Shown: positions 9,887 to 18,792, counted from the first letter of the stretch. The stretch is DNA of 64,000 bases from CAVUPF01 sp963743285 (GCA_963743285.1 CAVUPF010000008.1:124001-188000); one strand, 5' to 3'. The notes: generated from the letters alone by a model not told the origin. Translations and numbers: made by a program.

Positions 9887-11334
9887 CCGCGTTCAACGAC
9901 CTGGGGCTCTCGCCGGAGGTCCAGCAGGCGCTCGACGAGCTGGGCTTCGAGGAGCCGACCCCGATCCAGGCGCAGGCGATCCCCGAGCTGCTCGCCGGCC
10001 ATGACGTGATCGGCCAGGCCCAGACCGGCACCGGCAAGACCGCCGCCTTTGGCCTGCCCCTGCTCCAATACCTCGACCCCGGCAACGACGAGGTGCAGGC
10101 GGTCGTCCTCACCCCGACCCGCGAGCTGTGCATCCAGGTGACCCAGGCCCTGCGTGCCTACGCCGAGCACCTCGACGTCGAGATCGTCGCCATCTTCGGG
10201 GGTGCGCCGATCCGCTCTCAGCAGGCTCAGCTGCGAGCGGGCGCCCAGGTCGTCGTCGCCACGGTCGGTCGCATGATGGATCTGATGTCGCGCCGCTCGC
10301 TGGTCCTCACCGCCGCCCGCTATATCGTCCTCGATGAGGCTGACGAGATGCTCGACCTCGGCTTCATCGAGGATGTCGAGAAGATCCTGCGGATGTGTCC
10401 GAGCGGGCGCCAGACGGCGCTCTTCTCGGCGACGATGCCGCCGCCGGTCCAGCGGCTCGCCGAGGGCTACATGTACGAGCCGACGACGATCCGGATCACC
10501 CCGAAGAAACTCACCGTCGACGCGATTGCCCAGGCCTTCATCGAGGTGCCGGCCAAGGACAAGGCGGCGCGGCTGGTCGAGTTGCTGAAGACGGAGGAAC
10601 CCGAGCAGGCGATCATTTTCTGCCGCACCAAAATCGGTGCCTCGAAGCTGGAGAGGACCTTGAAGGACAAGGGCCTGGACGTGAAAGCCCTGCACGGCGA
10701 TATGAGCCAGGGCTCGCGCGACGGGGTGATGATCGCCTTCAAGGACCACCGGGTGAAGCTGCTCGTCGCGACTGACATCGCCGCCCGGGGCCTCGACATC
10801 GAGCACGTCACCCACGTCATCAACTACGACGTGCCCGACTCCTCCGAGGTCTACGTGCATCGGATCGGGCGCACCGGGCGGGTCGGGCGCACGGGGCGGG
10901 CAATCACCTTCGTCACCCCCGCTCAGCGTGACGAGATCGCCCGGATCGAGCGAGACGTGAAAACCTCGATCGGCGAGTGGGAGAGTCCCGAGGACCGCCT
11001 CGAACACGCCCCTCGCCCTCGTCGTCGCGAGCGGCCCGAGCGAGATGCGAGGCGCAGCGACGCCAACGGCTCAGGTAGCGCGAAAGTCGTCGCCGAGGGC
11101 AACACCAAGCTCTTTGTGAACCGCGGCAAGCGCAGCGGCATCACCGAGGAGGACCTGCGCTGGGCCCTCCGCGAGGGCGCCGTCATCCCCGACGACGATG
11201 TCGCTTCGATCCGGATCCTCGAGCGCTTCTCCTTCGTCGAGCTGAGGACCGATCAAGCCGAACGCGCGGTCGAGTTCCTCGACGGCACCAAGCTCCACGG
11301 CAAAGAGATCCGCCTGGAGATCGCTAAGAAGTGA
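9883..11334 (+). CDS. deaD: DEAD-box ATP-dependent RNA helicase (CsdA/DbpA type)
   Basis: 483 residues, GTG start inside the preceding stop. The helicase core shows the Q motif ('EEPTPIQAQAIP'), motif I 'AQTGTGKT', motif II 'DEAD', motif III 'SAT' and motif VI 'HRIGRTGRVGR'. A basic linker (about 365-400, 'RPRRRERPERDARR') leads to a DbpA-type RNA-binding domain ('TKLFVNRGKRSGITEEDLRWAL...VELRTDQAERAVEFLDGTKLHGKEIRLEIAKK'). It unwinds RNA duplexes in ribosome assembly, cold response or mRNA decay. It converges on, and overlaps by 11 bp, the response regulator at 11324. Confidence 0.95.
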   Translation: MTAFNDLGLSPEVQQALDELGFEEPTPIQAQAIPELLAGHDVIGQAQTGTGKTAAFGLPLLQYLDPGNDEVQAVVLTPTRELCIQVTQALRAYAEHLDVEIVAIFGGAPIRSQQAQLRAGAQVVVATVGRMMDLMSRRSLVLTAARYIVLDEADEMLDLGFIEDVEKILRMCPSGRQTALFSATMPPPVQRLAEGYMYEPTTIRITPKKLTVDAIAQAFIEVPAKDKAARLVELLKTEEPEQAIIFCRTKIGASKLERTLKDKGLDVKALHGDMSQGSRDGVMIAFKDHRVKLLVATDIAARGLDIEHVTHVINYDVPDSSEVYVHRIGRTGRVGRTGRAITFVTPAQRDEIARIERDVKTSIGEWESPEDRLEHAPRPRRRERPERDARRSDANGSGSAKVVAEGNTKLFVNRGKRSGITEEDLRWALREGAVIPDDDVASIRILERFSFVELRTDQAERAVEFLDGTKLHGKEIRLEIAKK

Positions 11335-11692
11335 GCTCGGCGATGCTGCCGAGCAGCAGCTCGAAGTCGATCGGCTTGGTGACGTAGCCGCTGATCTCAA
11401 GGTCGTTTGGGGACCCGGCCGCGGCGCCGTCCTGGTGGGCGCTGACGATCAGCGCCGGAGTGTCGACCCCCTCGGCGCGCAGCTCGCGCAGCGCATCGAT
11501 CCCGGACTTGCGGGGCATCATCGCGTCGAGCAGGAGGAGCTCGGGCTGGCGGTCGGGTCCTTCGCGGTGGAAGGCTTCGGTCACCTCCTGGCCGTCCGCC
11601 GCCGTCTGCACCTGGTGCCCAGCCATCTCCAGCCGGGTACGGATCAGCAGCAGGATCGTCTCGGAATCATCAGCGACCAGGACCCTGGCCAT
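11324..11692 (-). CDS. Single-domain (CheY-like) response regulator
   Basis: 122 residues containing only a receiver domain: 'VLVADDSETI', phospho-acceptor D56 in 'LLLLDAMMPRKSG', the serine in 'LIVSAHQDG' and the lysine in 'YVTKPIDFELL'. With no output domain it probably acts by protein contact or in a phosphorelay. The ATG overlaps the TGA of the histidine kinase by one base (TGATG), so the two are coupled. Its end overlaps the convergent helicase gene. Confidence 0.93.
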   Translation of the reverse strand: MARVLVADDSETILLLIRTRLEMAGHQVQTAADGQEVTEAFHREGPDRQPELLLLDAMMPRKSGIDALRELRAEGVDTPALIVSAHQDGAAAGSPNDLEISGYVTKPIDFELLLGSIAELTS

Positions 11693-12993
11693 CAGCGGGC
11701 CTCCGTCGCGGCGCGATCGGCGCTCGGGCGCGCGGGCGGGGCAAGCGCCGGGAGGCGGATACGGAAAGTGGACCCCTCGCCCGGGGTCGAGTTGACCTCG
11801 ATCGTGCCGCCGTGAAGCTCGACCAAGGATTTCGAGATCGCCAGGCCGAGGCCAGTGCCGCCAACTCGCTGGGTCAGGCCTGCGTCGCCGCGGGTGAAGC
11901 GGTCGAAGATGTGGTCGAGTTGGTCCTTGGGCATGCCCGGTCCGTCGTCGCTCACTGCAAGCTCCACTTCAGCACCGACGCGCGCCGCCGTCACCTGGAT
12001 CGAAGCTCCCCTGGGACAGTACTCGTGAGCGTTGGTGAGCAGATTGACCAGAACTTGGCGAATACGGTCGGGCTCGACGCCCACCTGGGGCAGACCGGCC
12101 TCGACCTCGCACCCCAGCGTTTGGCCGGCCGATTCGGTTTGCGCCCGCAACGTCCGCACCGCGTCCTCGACCAGCGGGCCGACCTCGGTTGGGAGCGGAT
12201 GGATCGTCAGCCGCCCGGCATCGCTGCGCGCCAGGTCGAGCAGGTCGTTGAGAAGCCGAACCAGGTGGCGGGAGTTGTCGAGGATGATCTCGACCGTCTC
12301 GGCCTGCTGGGGGCTGAGCTCCTCTCGCTCCAGCATCAACAGCTCAGCGAATCCCTGCACGGAAGTCAGGGGGCTGCGCAGCTCGTGCGAGGCGGTGAGG
12401 ACGAAATCGTCCTTCATCTGGTCGAGCAGGTCGCGCTGGCTGGCCTCGCGTTCCAGTTCGTCGGCCATCTCGTTGAAGGCGGTGCCGAGGGTCGCCGTCT
12501 CCGACATCCCACCGACCTTCACCCGGGCGGCACGATCGCCCGCGGCGAGGCGCCCAGCCGCCTCGACCAGCTCCTCCAGCGGGCGGCGCATCGAGGCGAT
12601 CAGGCCGCTGAACAGGAGCAGGGCGCCGGTCAGTCCGGCGATGATCCCAGCCGCGACCAGCAGCGCCGTGTTGCGGGTGTCGGTGGAGATGCTTGTCTGC
12701 AGCTGCTGGCGGTCGTTCTGCTGGGCGACGATCGCGGCGCGGGCCGCGGCGGGGCGCCGACCCTGCGCCAGCCGCACCCGGGCGGCCATCTCGACCTGGT
12801 AGGAACGCTCGATTGAGCTCTCGAAGTTCTGGCGCTCCTCGATGAAGCGTGCGACGCCGATCACCGCCATCGCGGTCAGTACGGCGAAGCAGATCGCAAA
12901 GCCGATCCGCAGCCTGTTCGCCAGCGATGGGCTCAACCGCCGACCTGGTCGGGCATATGCTTGCGCAGCTATGGGCGACGAGGCTACAGGCAC
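11692..12993 (-). CDS. HAMP-domain sensor histidine kinase
   Basis: 433 residues if started at GTG 12993, or about 414 from TTG 12936. The shorter form avoids overlapping the divergent gene that starts at 12971 and is plausible. Helix 1 ('IGFAICFAVLTAMAVIGVARF') and helix 2 ('ALLVAAGIIAGLTGALLLFSGLIAS') enclose a short, mostly helical sensor region. HAMP follows, then HisKA with 'LTASHELRSPLTSVQGF', then the ATPase domain ('LLTNAHEYCP', 'SDDGPGMP', 'GGTGLGLAISKSLVELHGG'). It is co-translated with the CheY-like regulator. Confidence 0.93.
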   Translation of the reverse strand: MPVASSPIAAQAYARPGRRLSPSLANRLRIGFAICFAVLTAMAVIGVARFIEERQNFESSIERSYQVEMAARVRLAQGRRPAAARAAIVAQQNDRQQLQTSISTDTRNTALLVAAGIIAGLTGALLLFSGLIASMRRPLEELVEAAGRLAAGDRAARVKVGGMSETATLGTAFNEMADELEREASQRDLLDQMKDDFVLTASHELRSPLTSVQGFAELLMLEREELSPQQAETVEIILDNSRHLVRLLNDLLDLARSDAGRLTIHPLPTEVGPLVEDAVRTLRAQTESAGQTLGCEVEAGLPQVGVEPDRIRQVLVNLLTNAHEYCPRGASIQVTAARVGAEVELAVSDDGPGMPKDQLDHIFDRFTRGDAGLTQRVGGTGLGLAISKSLVELHGGTIEVNSTPGEGSTFRIRLPALAPPARPSADRAATEAR

Positions 12994-14038
12994 CGCCGAC
13001 GGCTCGATGCAGGCGCCGGAGGGGATCGACCGGATCGGGGTCGAAGGCTGGTTCGCCGAGCAGGTGCCAGAGGCGGAGCCGCCGCTCTCCTTCGAGCGGA
13101 TCTCCGGCGGACATTCGAACCTGACCTATGGGGTGCGCGACACCGCCGCCCGCCACTGGGCCCTGCGCCGCCCGCCGCTGGGCAAGCGCCTAGGCTCCGC
13201 CCACGACATGGGGCGCGAGCACCGGGTCGTCGCGGCACTCGGGCCGACCGAGGTGCCGGTGGCGCCGGTGGTTGGGCTCTGCGAGGACGAGAGCGTCAAC
13301 GGGGCGCCGTTCTACGTGATGGGGTTTGTAGAGGGGCCGATCCTGCGTGGGGTGGCCGAGGCGGAGGCGTTTGCTGGCGAGGCGGAGCGGGAGGCGATCG
13401 GGCTGCGGGTGGCGGATACGCTGGCCGCCATCCACGCGGTTGACCCCGACGCGGTCGGGCTCGGCGGGCTCGGCCGCAAGGAGGACTACGTCGCCCGGCA
13501 GCTGCGCCGCTGGCACGGCCAGTGGGAGAAGTCAAAGACGCGCGAGCTGGTGGCGATCGACGAGGTGCACGCGCGGCTCGCGGCGCGAATCCCCGCGCAG
13601 GGCGCGGCGACGATCGTCCACGGCGACTACCGACTGGACAACATGATCCTCACACCGCAGGGCGAGGTGGCGGCGGTGGTCGACTGGGAGCTTTGCACCC
13701 TCGGCGACCCGCTGGCCGACATCGGCCTGCTGATGGTCTACTGGCCGGAGCGCGGCGAGGACGCGATCGCCCTCGGTCAGCCGGCCAACCTGGCGCCGGG
13801 CTTCCCCAGCCGCGGGGAGCTGAGGACTCGCTACGTTGAGCGCTCCGGGCGCGACCTCTCCGACCTCGACTTCTTCATCGCCCTCGGCTACTGGAAGCTG
13901 GCGATCATCCTGGAGGGCGTCTACGCCCGCTACGCGGCGGGTCAGTACGGCAAGGTGGACGAGGGCATCCAGCAGTTCGCCCGGATGGTGGAGCGCTTGG
14001 CCGAGGCCGCTGATCAGGCCGAGCGCCGGGGCAGCTGA
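12971..14038 (+). CDS. APH-fold kinase of the ACAD10/11 type
   Basis: 355 residues from ATG 12971. The fold has a glycine-rich N lobe ('ERISGGHSNLTYGV', 'WALRRPPLG'), the catalytic loop 'IVHGDYRLDNMIL' and the metal-binding 'VVDWELCTLGDPLADIGLLMVYW'. This wording is characteristic of the subfamily fused to acyl-CoA dehydrogenases in human ACAD10/11 and of LvaA-type kinases that phosphorylate 4-hydroxyacyl-CoAs. It is unlikely to be an antibiotic kinase. An acyl-CoA dehydrogenase of matching type lies 2.7 kb away. The substrate is inferred. Confidence 0.85.
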   Translation: MGDEATGTADGSMQAPEGIDRIGVEGWFAEQVPEAEPPLSFERISGGHSNLTYGVRDTAARHWALRRPPLGKRLGSAHDMGREHRVVAALGPTEVPVAPVVGLCEDESVNGAPFYVMGFVEGPILRGVAEAEAFAGEAEREAIGLRVADTLAAIHAVDPDAVGLGGLGRKEDYVARQLRRWHGQWEKSKTRELVAIDEVHARLAARIPAQGAATIVHGDYRLDNMILTPQGEVAAVVDWELCTLGDPLADIGLLMVYWPERGEDAIALGQPANLAPGFPSRGELRTRYVERSGRDLSDLDFFIALGYWKLAIILEGVYARYAAGQYGKVDEGIQQFARMVERLAEAADQAERRGS

Positions 14039-14273
14039 GCGTTACGACGGTCTCCAGCGGCGCTTCGATCAAGCGGTGCAGGCTGAAGGCCTGCCCCACC
14101 CTCCCGTGCGCCGCCACGCATCGGCCTCGGACCGCCAGCATCGGTGTGGCGGGCGTAATACGGGAAGTTGCTCTGGCCAACCCTCCTAATGTAGTTGCCT
14201 GGCTCTCGCCAAGCGGGTCGGGCTGCGTCCAGGCGCCTCCTCGCCGTTGGCCATTCGGAATAGGGTCGAGGCG

Positions 14274-14711
14274 ATGAAGCTCACGGCCTTTGCGACTCGC
14301 GGCGCCTCCACTTCTCTGCTGGCAATCGCCGCCCTCCACGTCAACTGGGCCTTGGGATCGTCGTGGCCGCTGGGCGAGCGCGAGGAACTTGCTGAGGAGG
14401 TTGCCGGCAGGGTCGACGGCGAGTCGCCCTCAGCCGCGGCGTGCCTCCTCGTGGCTGGCCTGCTTGGTGGCGCCGCGGCCTTTGTAGACGGCCGCCCGCG
14501 CAATGCACCCGGAGTCAGCCGTCTCGGCGCCGCCGGGGTAGTGGCGACGCTCGCGGTACGAGGCGGCCTCGGGATCGCGGGCCGCACCGACCTGATCGCG
14601 CGGGGCGCGGTCTCGGAGCGGTTCCGGGCTCGGGATCGCCGCGTCTACTCGCCGCTGTGCCTGACTCTCGCCGCGCTGTCGCTGCCGGCGGTGCGCGGAT
14701 CTGGGCGGTGA
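14274..14711 (+). CDS. DUF3995 membrane protein
   Basis: 145 residues from ATG 14274. It has the family hallmark 'HVNWALGSSWPLGEREELAEEV' near the N-terminus and four predicted hydrophobic segments ('TSLLAIAALHVNWAL', 'ACLLVAGLLGGAAAFV', 'LGAAGVVATLAVRGGLGIAG', 'SPLCLTLAALSLPAV'). It is an integral membrane protein of unknown function. It stands alone: 235 bp separate it from the kinase gene upstream, and the next gene is convergent. Confidence 0.75.
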   Translation: MKLTAFATRGASTSLLAIAALHVNWALGSSWPLGEREELAEEVAGRVDGESPSAAACLLVAGLLGGAAAFVDGRPRNAPGVSRLGAAGVVATLAVRGGLGIAGRTDLIARGAVSERFRARDRRVYSPLCLTLAALSLPAVRGSGR

Positions 14712-14745
14712 AACGTGGCTCTCGTCCGGCGGGCGGGCGGGGGCG

Positions 14746-15069
14746 TCAGAGATTCTTGTGCGTCTTGACCGCGGTGCCGTAGGCGCAGACCTCGGTCCAG
14801 GTGGTGCCGAGCTCGGAGGTGTCGAAGCGGAAGCCGAGGATCGCGTCGGCGCCCTTGGACTCGGCCGCCTCGATCAGCCGCTGAGTCGCGTGCTCGCGAC
14901 CCTCGGCGAGCATCTTGGTCATCCCCTTCAGCTCACCCCCGGCCAGCGACTTCAGCGAGGCGCCGATCTGGGAGCCGACGTTGCGAGAGCGCACGGTAAG
15001 CCCGAAGACCTCGCCCAGCACCTCTCGGATCTCATAGCCCGGCAGGTCGTTCATGGTGGAGATGATCAT
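14746..15069 (-). CDS. UPF0145 (YbjQ-like) protein
   Basis: 107 residues from ATG 15069 ('MIISTMNDLPGYEIREVLGEV'); the longer frame to 15120 adds an unrelated leader. Family patterns are 'GLTVRSRNVGSQIGASLKSLAGGELKGMTKML', 'AREHA..RLIEAAESKGADAILGFRFDTSE' and 'EVCAYGTAV'. Members form beta-rich pentamers and are sometimes called heavy-metal-binding domains; their biological role is not established. It is a monocistronic gene with 175 bp of intergenic DNA upstream. Confidence 0.88.
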   Translation of the reverse strand: MIISTMNDLPGYEIREVLGEVFGLTVRSRNVGSQIGASLKSLAGGELKGMTKMLAEGREHATQRLIEAAESKGADAILGFRFDTSELGTTWTEVCAYGTAVKTHKNL

Positions 15070-15244
15070 CGGCGAGGCGCAGCCTATCGACCTAACTTCA
15101 CAAATGGATATGCAATGCACTTACTCCGGGGCCGCGCTGTCGCCAAGCGCTTGGCGGTCGCCTGCACCCAATCCGATCAGCACCACTGCTGCCCATCGCC
15201 TGCGGCGCTGGGTTTCGCTACCTCTGCGCGGCGGTCGCCGCGGC

Positions 15245-15976
15245 TTACTCGCTCGCCTGGATCGTGACCTTTCCTAGTTGCTCGCCGGATTTGAAGGTCA
15301 CGCCGCTGAAGGAGCCGAGCACGTTCGCAGCCGGTTCGGTGAGCGACGCCGGCAGGTTGGCGATCGTGATCGAGGACCCCCTGACCGCCGGCTTCCCGCC
15401 CTTCAGGGTGAAGAAAGGCCCCGAGGGCGTGGTCGAGCCGTTGACGTTGGCGGTCAGGTTTGAGCCGCTGCCCGGCCCGAATTTCGCCTTGCCACCGATC
15501 GTCACGGTGACGGGAGCGCTGAGCGTGAATTCCTGGGTTCCGCCGCCGAGTTCGAAGACGCCGAAGTTGACCCCCTTCGTGGTCTGGGTCAGTTTGAGGC
15601 CGTTGCCGCTCGGCGCGCCCCCGCCGGCGGTAACCGAGCCCGCCCCCGTCGCCGTGTTCAGCTTGCCGGCTGTGATCGGCATACTCACCGACGTGGCGCT
15701 GCCGCTCGCCGGTCCGACCGGCGCAAAGGTGAGTTCGGCGCTCTTGAAGGAGGATGCGATCGAGGGCAGCAGGGTAAAGGCGATCGTGCCGCCCTTGATC
15801 TTCACGTTCTTGCCCTTGCTCTTTGCCTTGTGACGCCTAGGTGCGCGCTGCGCCGGCCTGGCCGGACTCGCGAGTGCGGTCGCGCTCAGCGCCACGATCG
15901 TACCGGCGACCAGCAGCGACGCCCCGAGAAGTGATGACCAACGACCCCGACCATCCTGCATCCCGCTCATCTCCAT
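15245..15976 (-). CDS. Secreted beta-rich hypothetical protein
   Basis: 243 residues with a signal peptide ('SLLGASLLVAGTIVALSATALASPA', cleavage near residue 37), then a short basic stretch ('RRHKAKSKGK'). The mature part is Gly/Ser/Thr-rich and beta-prone, with two similar repeats: 'GGTIAFTLLPSIASSFKSAELTFAPVGPA' near the start, and 'SITIANLPASLTEPAANVLGSFSGVTFKSG' near the end. The layout is like HtaA-type extracellular domains, but no haem-binding motif is clear. It is probably exported. Function is unknown. Confidence 0.65.
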   Translation of the reverse strand: MEMSGMQDGRGRWSSLLGASLLVAGTIVALSATALASPARPAQRAPRRHKAKSKGKNVKIKGGTIAFTLLPSIASSFKSAELTFAPVGPASGSATSVSMPITAGKLNTATGAGSVTAGGGAPSGNGLKLTQTTKGVNFGVFELGGGTQEFTLSAPVTVTIGGKAKFGPGSGSNLTANVNGSTTPSGPFFTLKGGKPAVRGSSITIANLPASLTEPAANVLGSFSGVTFKSGEQLGKVTIQASE

Positions 15977-16239
15977 TGTCTTGGGTGGTTTCGCTCAAGC
16001 CGAGCGAGGCGGGGCGAGGCTAGCACCTTGAGGATTGAGCTACGGCGATGCTGGCGGTTCGGCCCAGCCCGGGTCAGTGAGGTCGACCCCGCGGTTGCTG
16101 TAGCCATCGCCCCCGATGTGGTCTTGGCCGACGCCGCGCAGAGCCCGTCAGGGAGCTTTCCGGCGTCCGTCTTGGCCGCGATCGCGGCCACGGGAAGCAG
16201 CGCCGTGGTCACTTCCACGGCCGTCGGCGATCTTCCGCC

Positions 16240-16686
16240 TCAAGCCGCTGCCCCCAGCGCCTCGGTGATTTCGGCGATCGCGGCGCTCTCCGCGTCGCTG
16301 ATCGGCTGGTCCTTTCCCTCGGTCTTAGCTCCCGCGACTCGCTGTGTGAGCGAGCTGATGAAGCGCCGGTAGGCATCGAGGTCCTGGGGGGTTGCCTTCT
16401 GTTCGAGCAGCGTGATCGCTTCTCGGATCCGCTGCAGGCCGTGGTCCTTGAGCTCCGCGGGGGAGTGGGCCTTGGCGTGGTCGATCTCGGGCTTGCGCGA
16501 GACGATCTCGTCGAGGAGGGCGGAGTCGCCGTGCTCCTTGCGAGCCTCGGTGTAGGCCTTCGCCATCGCAAAGACCTCCCGGATGGTGCCGCCGCGCTCG
16601 GCGGTCGAGACGATCATCCCGGCGCTCGTCGGCCCCTCCAGGATCACCTCCCACTCCTCATGGCTGAAGTCGGCCTTGCCTGTCAT
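16240..16686 (-). CDS. Conserved hypothetical helical protein
   Basis: 148 residues with a good AAAGGAG ribosome binding site upstream of ATG 16686. It starts 30 bp after the acyl-CoA dehydrogenase stop on the same strand, so the two are probably co-transcribed. The protein is soluble and largely alpha-helical ('EEWEVILEGPTSAGMIVSTAERGGTIREVFAMAKAY', 'ELKDHGLQRIREAITLLEQKATPQDLDAYRRFISSLTQRVA'), with no cysteines or signal peptide. The 'EGPTSAGMIVSTAERGG' segment looks like a family signature. I do not recognise a function. Confidence 0.65.
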   Translation of the reverse strand: MTGKADFSHEEWEVILEGPTSAGMIVSTAERGGTIREVFAMAKAYTEARKEHGDSALLDEIVSRKPEIDHAKAHSPAELKDHGLQRIREAITLLEQKATPQDLDAYRRFISSLTQRVAGAKTEGKDQPISDAESAAIAEITEALGAAA

Positions 16687-16716
16687 CGAGATTCTCCTTT
16701 CAGCCCTCTGAAACTC

Positions 16717-17979
16717 TCAAATTGCCCGCGGGGCATGTCTGGTGGTCAGATCGCCGCTGGTCTCGGCCTCGGCTCGCTTCGACCAGCGGTTCAGCTCGCG
16801 GCGGGCCAGGACCATCTTGTGGACCTCGTCGGGGCCGTCTGCCAAGCGGAGCATACGGCTAAAGCGCCACAGTGCCGCCAAGGGGGTGTCGTCGGTCATC
16901 CCGAGGGAGCCGTGGACCTGGATCGCGCGGTCGAGGACGTCCATGACCATGTTGGCAGCGACGACCTTGATCGCAGAGATCGCCTGACGGGCCGCCCGCT
17001 TGCCCTCGGTGTCCATCTTCCAGGCGGCGTAGAGGGTGAGCAGGCGGGCCTGGTCGATCTCCATCCGCGAGCTGGCGATCGACTCCTGCACGAATTGCTT
17101 CTCGGCCAGCGGCCCGCCGAATGCCTGGCGCTCGTTGGCGCGGCGGCACATCATCTCCAGCGCTCGCTCGGCGGTGCCGATTGCCCTCATGCAGTGGTGG
17201 ATGCGGCCGGGGCCGAGGCGGTCCTGGGCGACGGCGAAGCCCATGCCCTGTTCGCCGAGCAGGTTCGAGACGGGCACGCGGCACTCTTCGTAGCGGATCT
17301 CGCAGTGCCCCGGCCCGCGGTCATGGCCCATCACCGGGATCGCGCGGACGAGGTTGAAGCCGGGCGTGTCGGTGGGGACGCAGATCATCGAGGCGCGCGC
17401 GTAGGGGTGCGCCTCGGGGTCGGTGACGACCATCGCGATCGCCAGCTCGGCGCCGACCGCGCCGGAGGTGAACCACTTGTGAGCGTCGATCACCCACTCA
17501 TCGCCGTCGCGCACGGCGCGCGCCTGCAAGAGGGTCGGATCGGAGCCCGACACCTCGGGCTCGGTCATCGAGAAGCAGGAGCGGATCTGGCCCTCCAGCA
17601 GCGGCTCGAGCCAGCGCTGCCGCTGCTCCTCGCTGCCGTGCTCGGCGAGGATCTCCATGTTGCCGGTGTCCGGTGCGGCGCAGTTGAAGGCCATCGGCGC
17701 CGCCGCCGGGCTGCGTCCCATCTCCTCGCAGAGCAGGCCGTACTCCCAGTTCGCCAGCCCGGGGCCGTAGCGCTCATCGGGCATGAACAGGTTCCAAAGG
17801 CCCTCAGAGCGGGCCCGCTCGCGGACCTCGACCAGGATCTCCGGGTAGGGGACGCCGGGGCCGACCTCGGCGTCGAGCGCCGCCATGATCTGCCGCTCCT
17901 GCGGATAGATCCGCTCGGCCATGAAGTCGAGGATGCGCTCGCGCAGGGCCTCTACCTGGGGGCTGGGGGTGAAGTCCAT
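16717..17979 (-). CDS. Acyl-CoA dehydrogenase (ACAD10/11-like)
   Basis: 420 residues, full family length. The N-terminal helical domain ('ALRERILDFMAERIYPQERQIM') leads to the FAD/substrate region ('RSCFSMTEPEVSGSDPTLLQARAVRDGDEWVIDAHKWFTSGA'). The C-terminal helical domain ends in 'QVHGSLGMTDDTPLAALWRFSRMLRLADGPDEVHKMVLARREL'. The 'DGPDEVH' form is that of ACAD10/11-like enzymes. It oxidises acyl-CoA to enoyl-CoA with FAD. The APH-type kinase at 12971 is the natural partner in 4-hydroxyacyl-CoA breakdown, though the two are not in one operon here. Confidence 0.93.
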   Translation of the reverse strand: MDFTPSPQVEALRERILDFMAERIYPQERQIMAALDAEVGPGVPYPEILVEVRERARSEGLWNLFMPDERYGPGLANWEYGLLCEEMGRSPAAAPMAFNCAAPDTGNMEILAEHGSEEQRQRWLEPLLEGQIRSCFSMTEPEVSGSDPTLLQARAVRDGDEWVIDAHKWFTSGAVGAELAIAMVVTDPEAHPYARASMICVPTDTPGFNLVRAIPVMGHDRGPGHCEIRYEECRVPVSNLLGEQGMGFAVAQDRLGPGRIHHCMRAIGTAERALEMMCRRANERQAFGGPLAEKQFVQESIASSRMEIDQARLLTLYAAWKMDTEGKRAARQAISAIKVVAANMVMDVLDRAIQVHGSLGMTDDTPLAALWRFSRMLRLADGPDEVHKMVLARRELNRWSKRAEAETSGDLTTRHAPRAI

Positions 17980-18021
17980 CGGGCGTCCTCTCCTCGGGGC
18001 TTGGGCCCCGGGAACGCTAGC

Positions 18022-18753
18022 TCAGCGGCGGTGGTAGCGGGCGAACAGCTCGCCATTGCTCTCCAACAGCCAGGCCAGCTCCAGCTCGGCCACGGTCGCC
18101 AGTTCGCCCTCGAGGATGCGAGGCGCCGTGCCCCCCGCCAGCTTCGGGGCGATCGTCAGGAAGAGGTCGTCGACCAGCGCGCCGCCCTCCAGCTCGCCGT
18201 GTAGACCGGGCCCCCCCTCGCAGAGCAGCGCCCGGATGCCGCGCTCCTGGCGCAGATTGCGAAGCGCCGCGACGATGTCGACGGAGCCCGCATGGCGGAC
18301 GACCCGCAGCGGCGTCGCGGTCTGCGGCGGTTCTGCCTCGGAGGCGGTGAAGATCAGCACCCGACCGCCCCCGCTGCTGAACAGCGGCGCGTCCCAGGGT
18401 AGGTCGAGCCGGCCGCTGACAATGACCATCAGCGGGTCGTGGGGAAGGCCGATCCGCTCGCGGCGCTCACGCTGCTCCTGGCTGGAGATCAGCCGCCCGT
18501 AGCGCTCGGCCCGCATCGTCCCCGCCCCGATCATCACGGCGTCGAAGCGGGTTCGAAGCTGGGCCAGCATCCCGGTGTCCGTGGCGGAGCCGATCGGCCC
18601 CGAAACGCCGCCGATCGTCGCCCGCCCGTCGACCGTGGCGGCGAAGTTGACGGCGACGAACGGGCGATCTTCTCGCGGCTCCTCCCAAGGCCGGTAGGAG
18701 GCGAGCTGTCGCTCCGCCGTGGTCGGGCCAGGATCGGGAAGCAGGCGCTGCAC
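18022..18753 (-). CDS. RibD C-terminal-type reductase (pyrimidine reductase/DHFR-like fold)
   Basis: 243 residues, GTG start. The domain follows the RibD-C pattern: 'RPFVAVNFAATVDGRATIGG', 'MLAQLRTRFDAVMIGAGTMRAERYG', 'PLMVIVSGRLDLP', 'LLCEGGPGLHGELEGGALVDDLFLTIAPKLAGG'. This fold reduces the ribosyl of diaminouracil phosphates with NADPH in riboflavin synthesis. Stand-alone copies also act as general NADPH or F420 reductases. No deaminase domain is fused and no riboflavin gene is nearby, so the substrate is open. Confidence 0.88.
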   Translation of the reverse strand: MQRLLPDPGPTTAERQLASYRPWEEPREDRPFVAVNFAATVDGRATIGGVSGPIGSATDTGMLAQLRTRFDAVMIGAGTMRAERYGRLISSQEQRERRERIGLPHDPLMVIVSGRLDLPWDAPLFSSGGGRVLIFTASEAEPPQTATPLRVVRHAGSVDIVAALRNLRQERGIRALLCEGGPGLHGELEGGALVDDLFLTIAPKLAGGTAPRILEGELATVAELELAWLLESNGELFARYHRR

Positions 18754-18792
18754 CAGCCTGAAGCCTAGTGGGGCCGAGCGCTGGGTCTCTGC

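Noticed and set aside
12971..14038. Aminoglycoside resistance kinase
   Set aside because: The fold is APH-like, but the motif wording is that of ACAD10/11-type kinases, so an antibiotic-resistance role is not supported.
14039..14273. Possible tRNA or small RNA in the gap before the DUF3995 gene
   Set aside because: No T-loop sequence (GGTTCGAATCC-like) or cloverleaf, and no strong hairpin could be found by eye.
15977..16239. Short overlapping frames on both strands between the secreted protein and the 148-residue hypothetical
   Set aside because: Low-complexity Ala/Ser/Thr composition on both strands and no translation signals; treated as intergenic.
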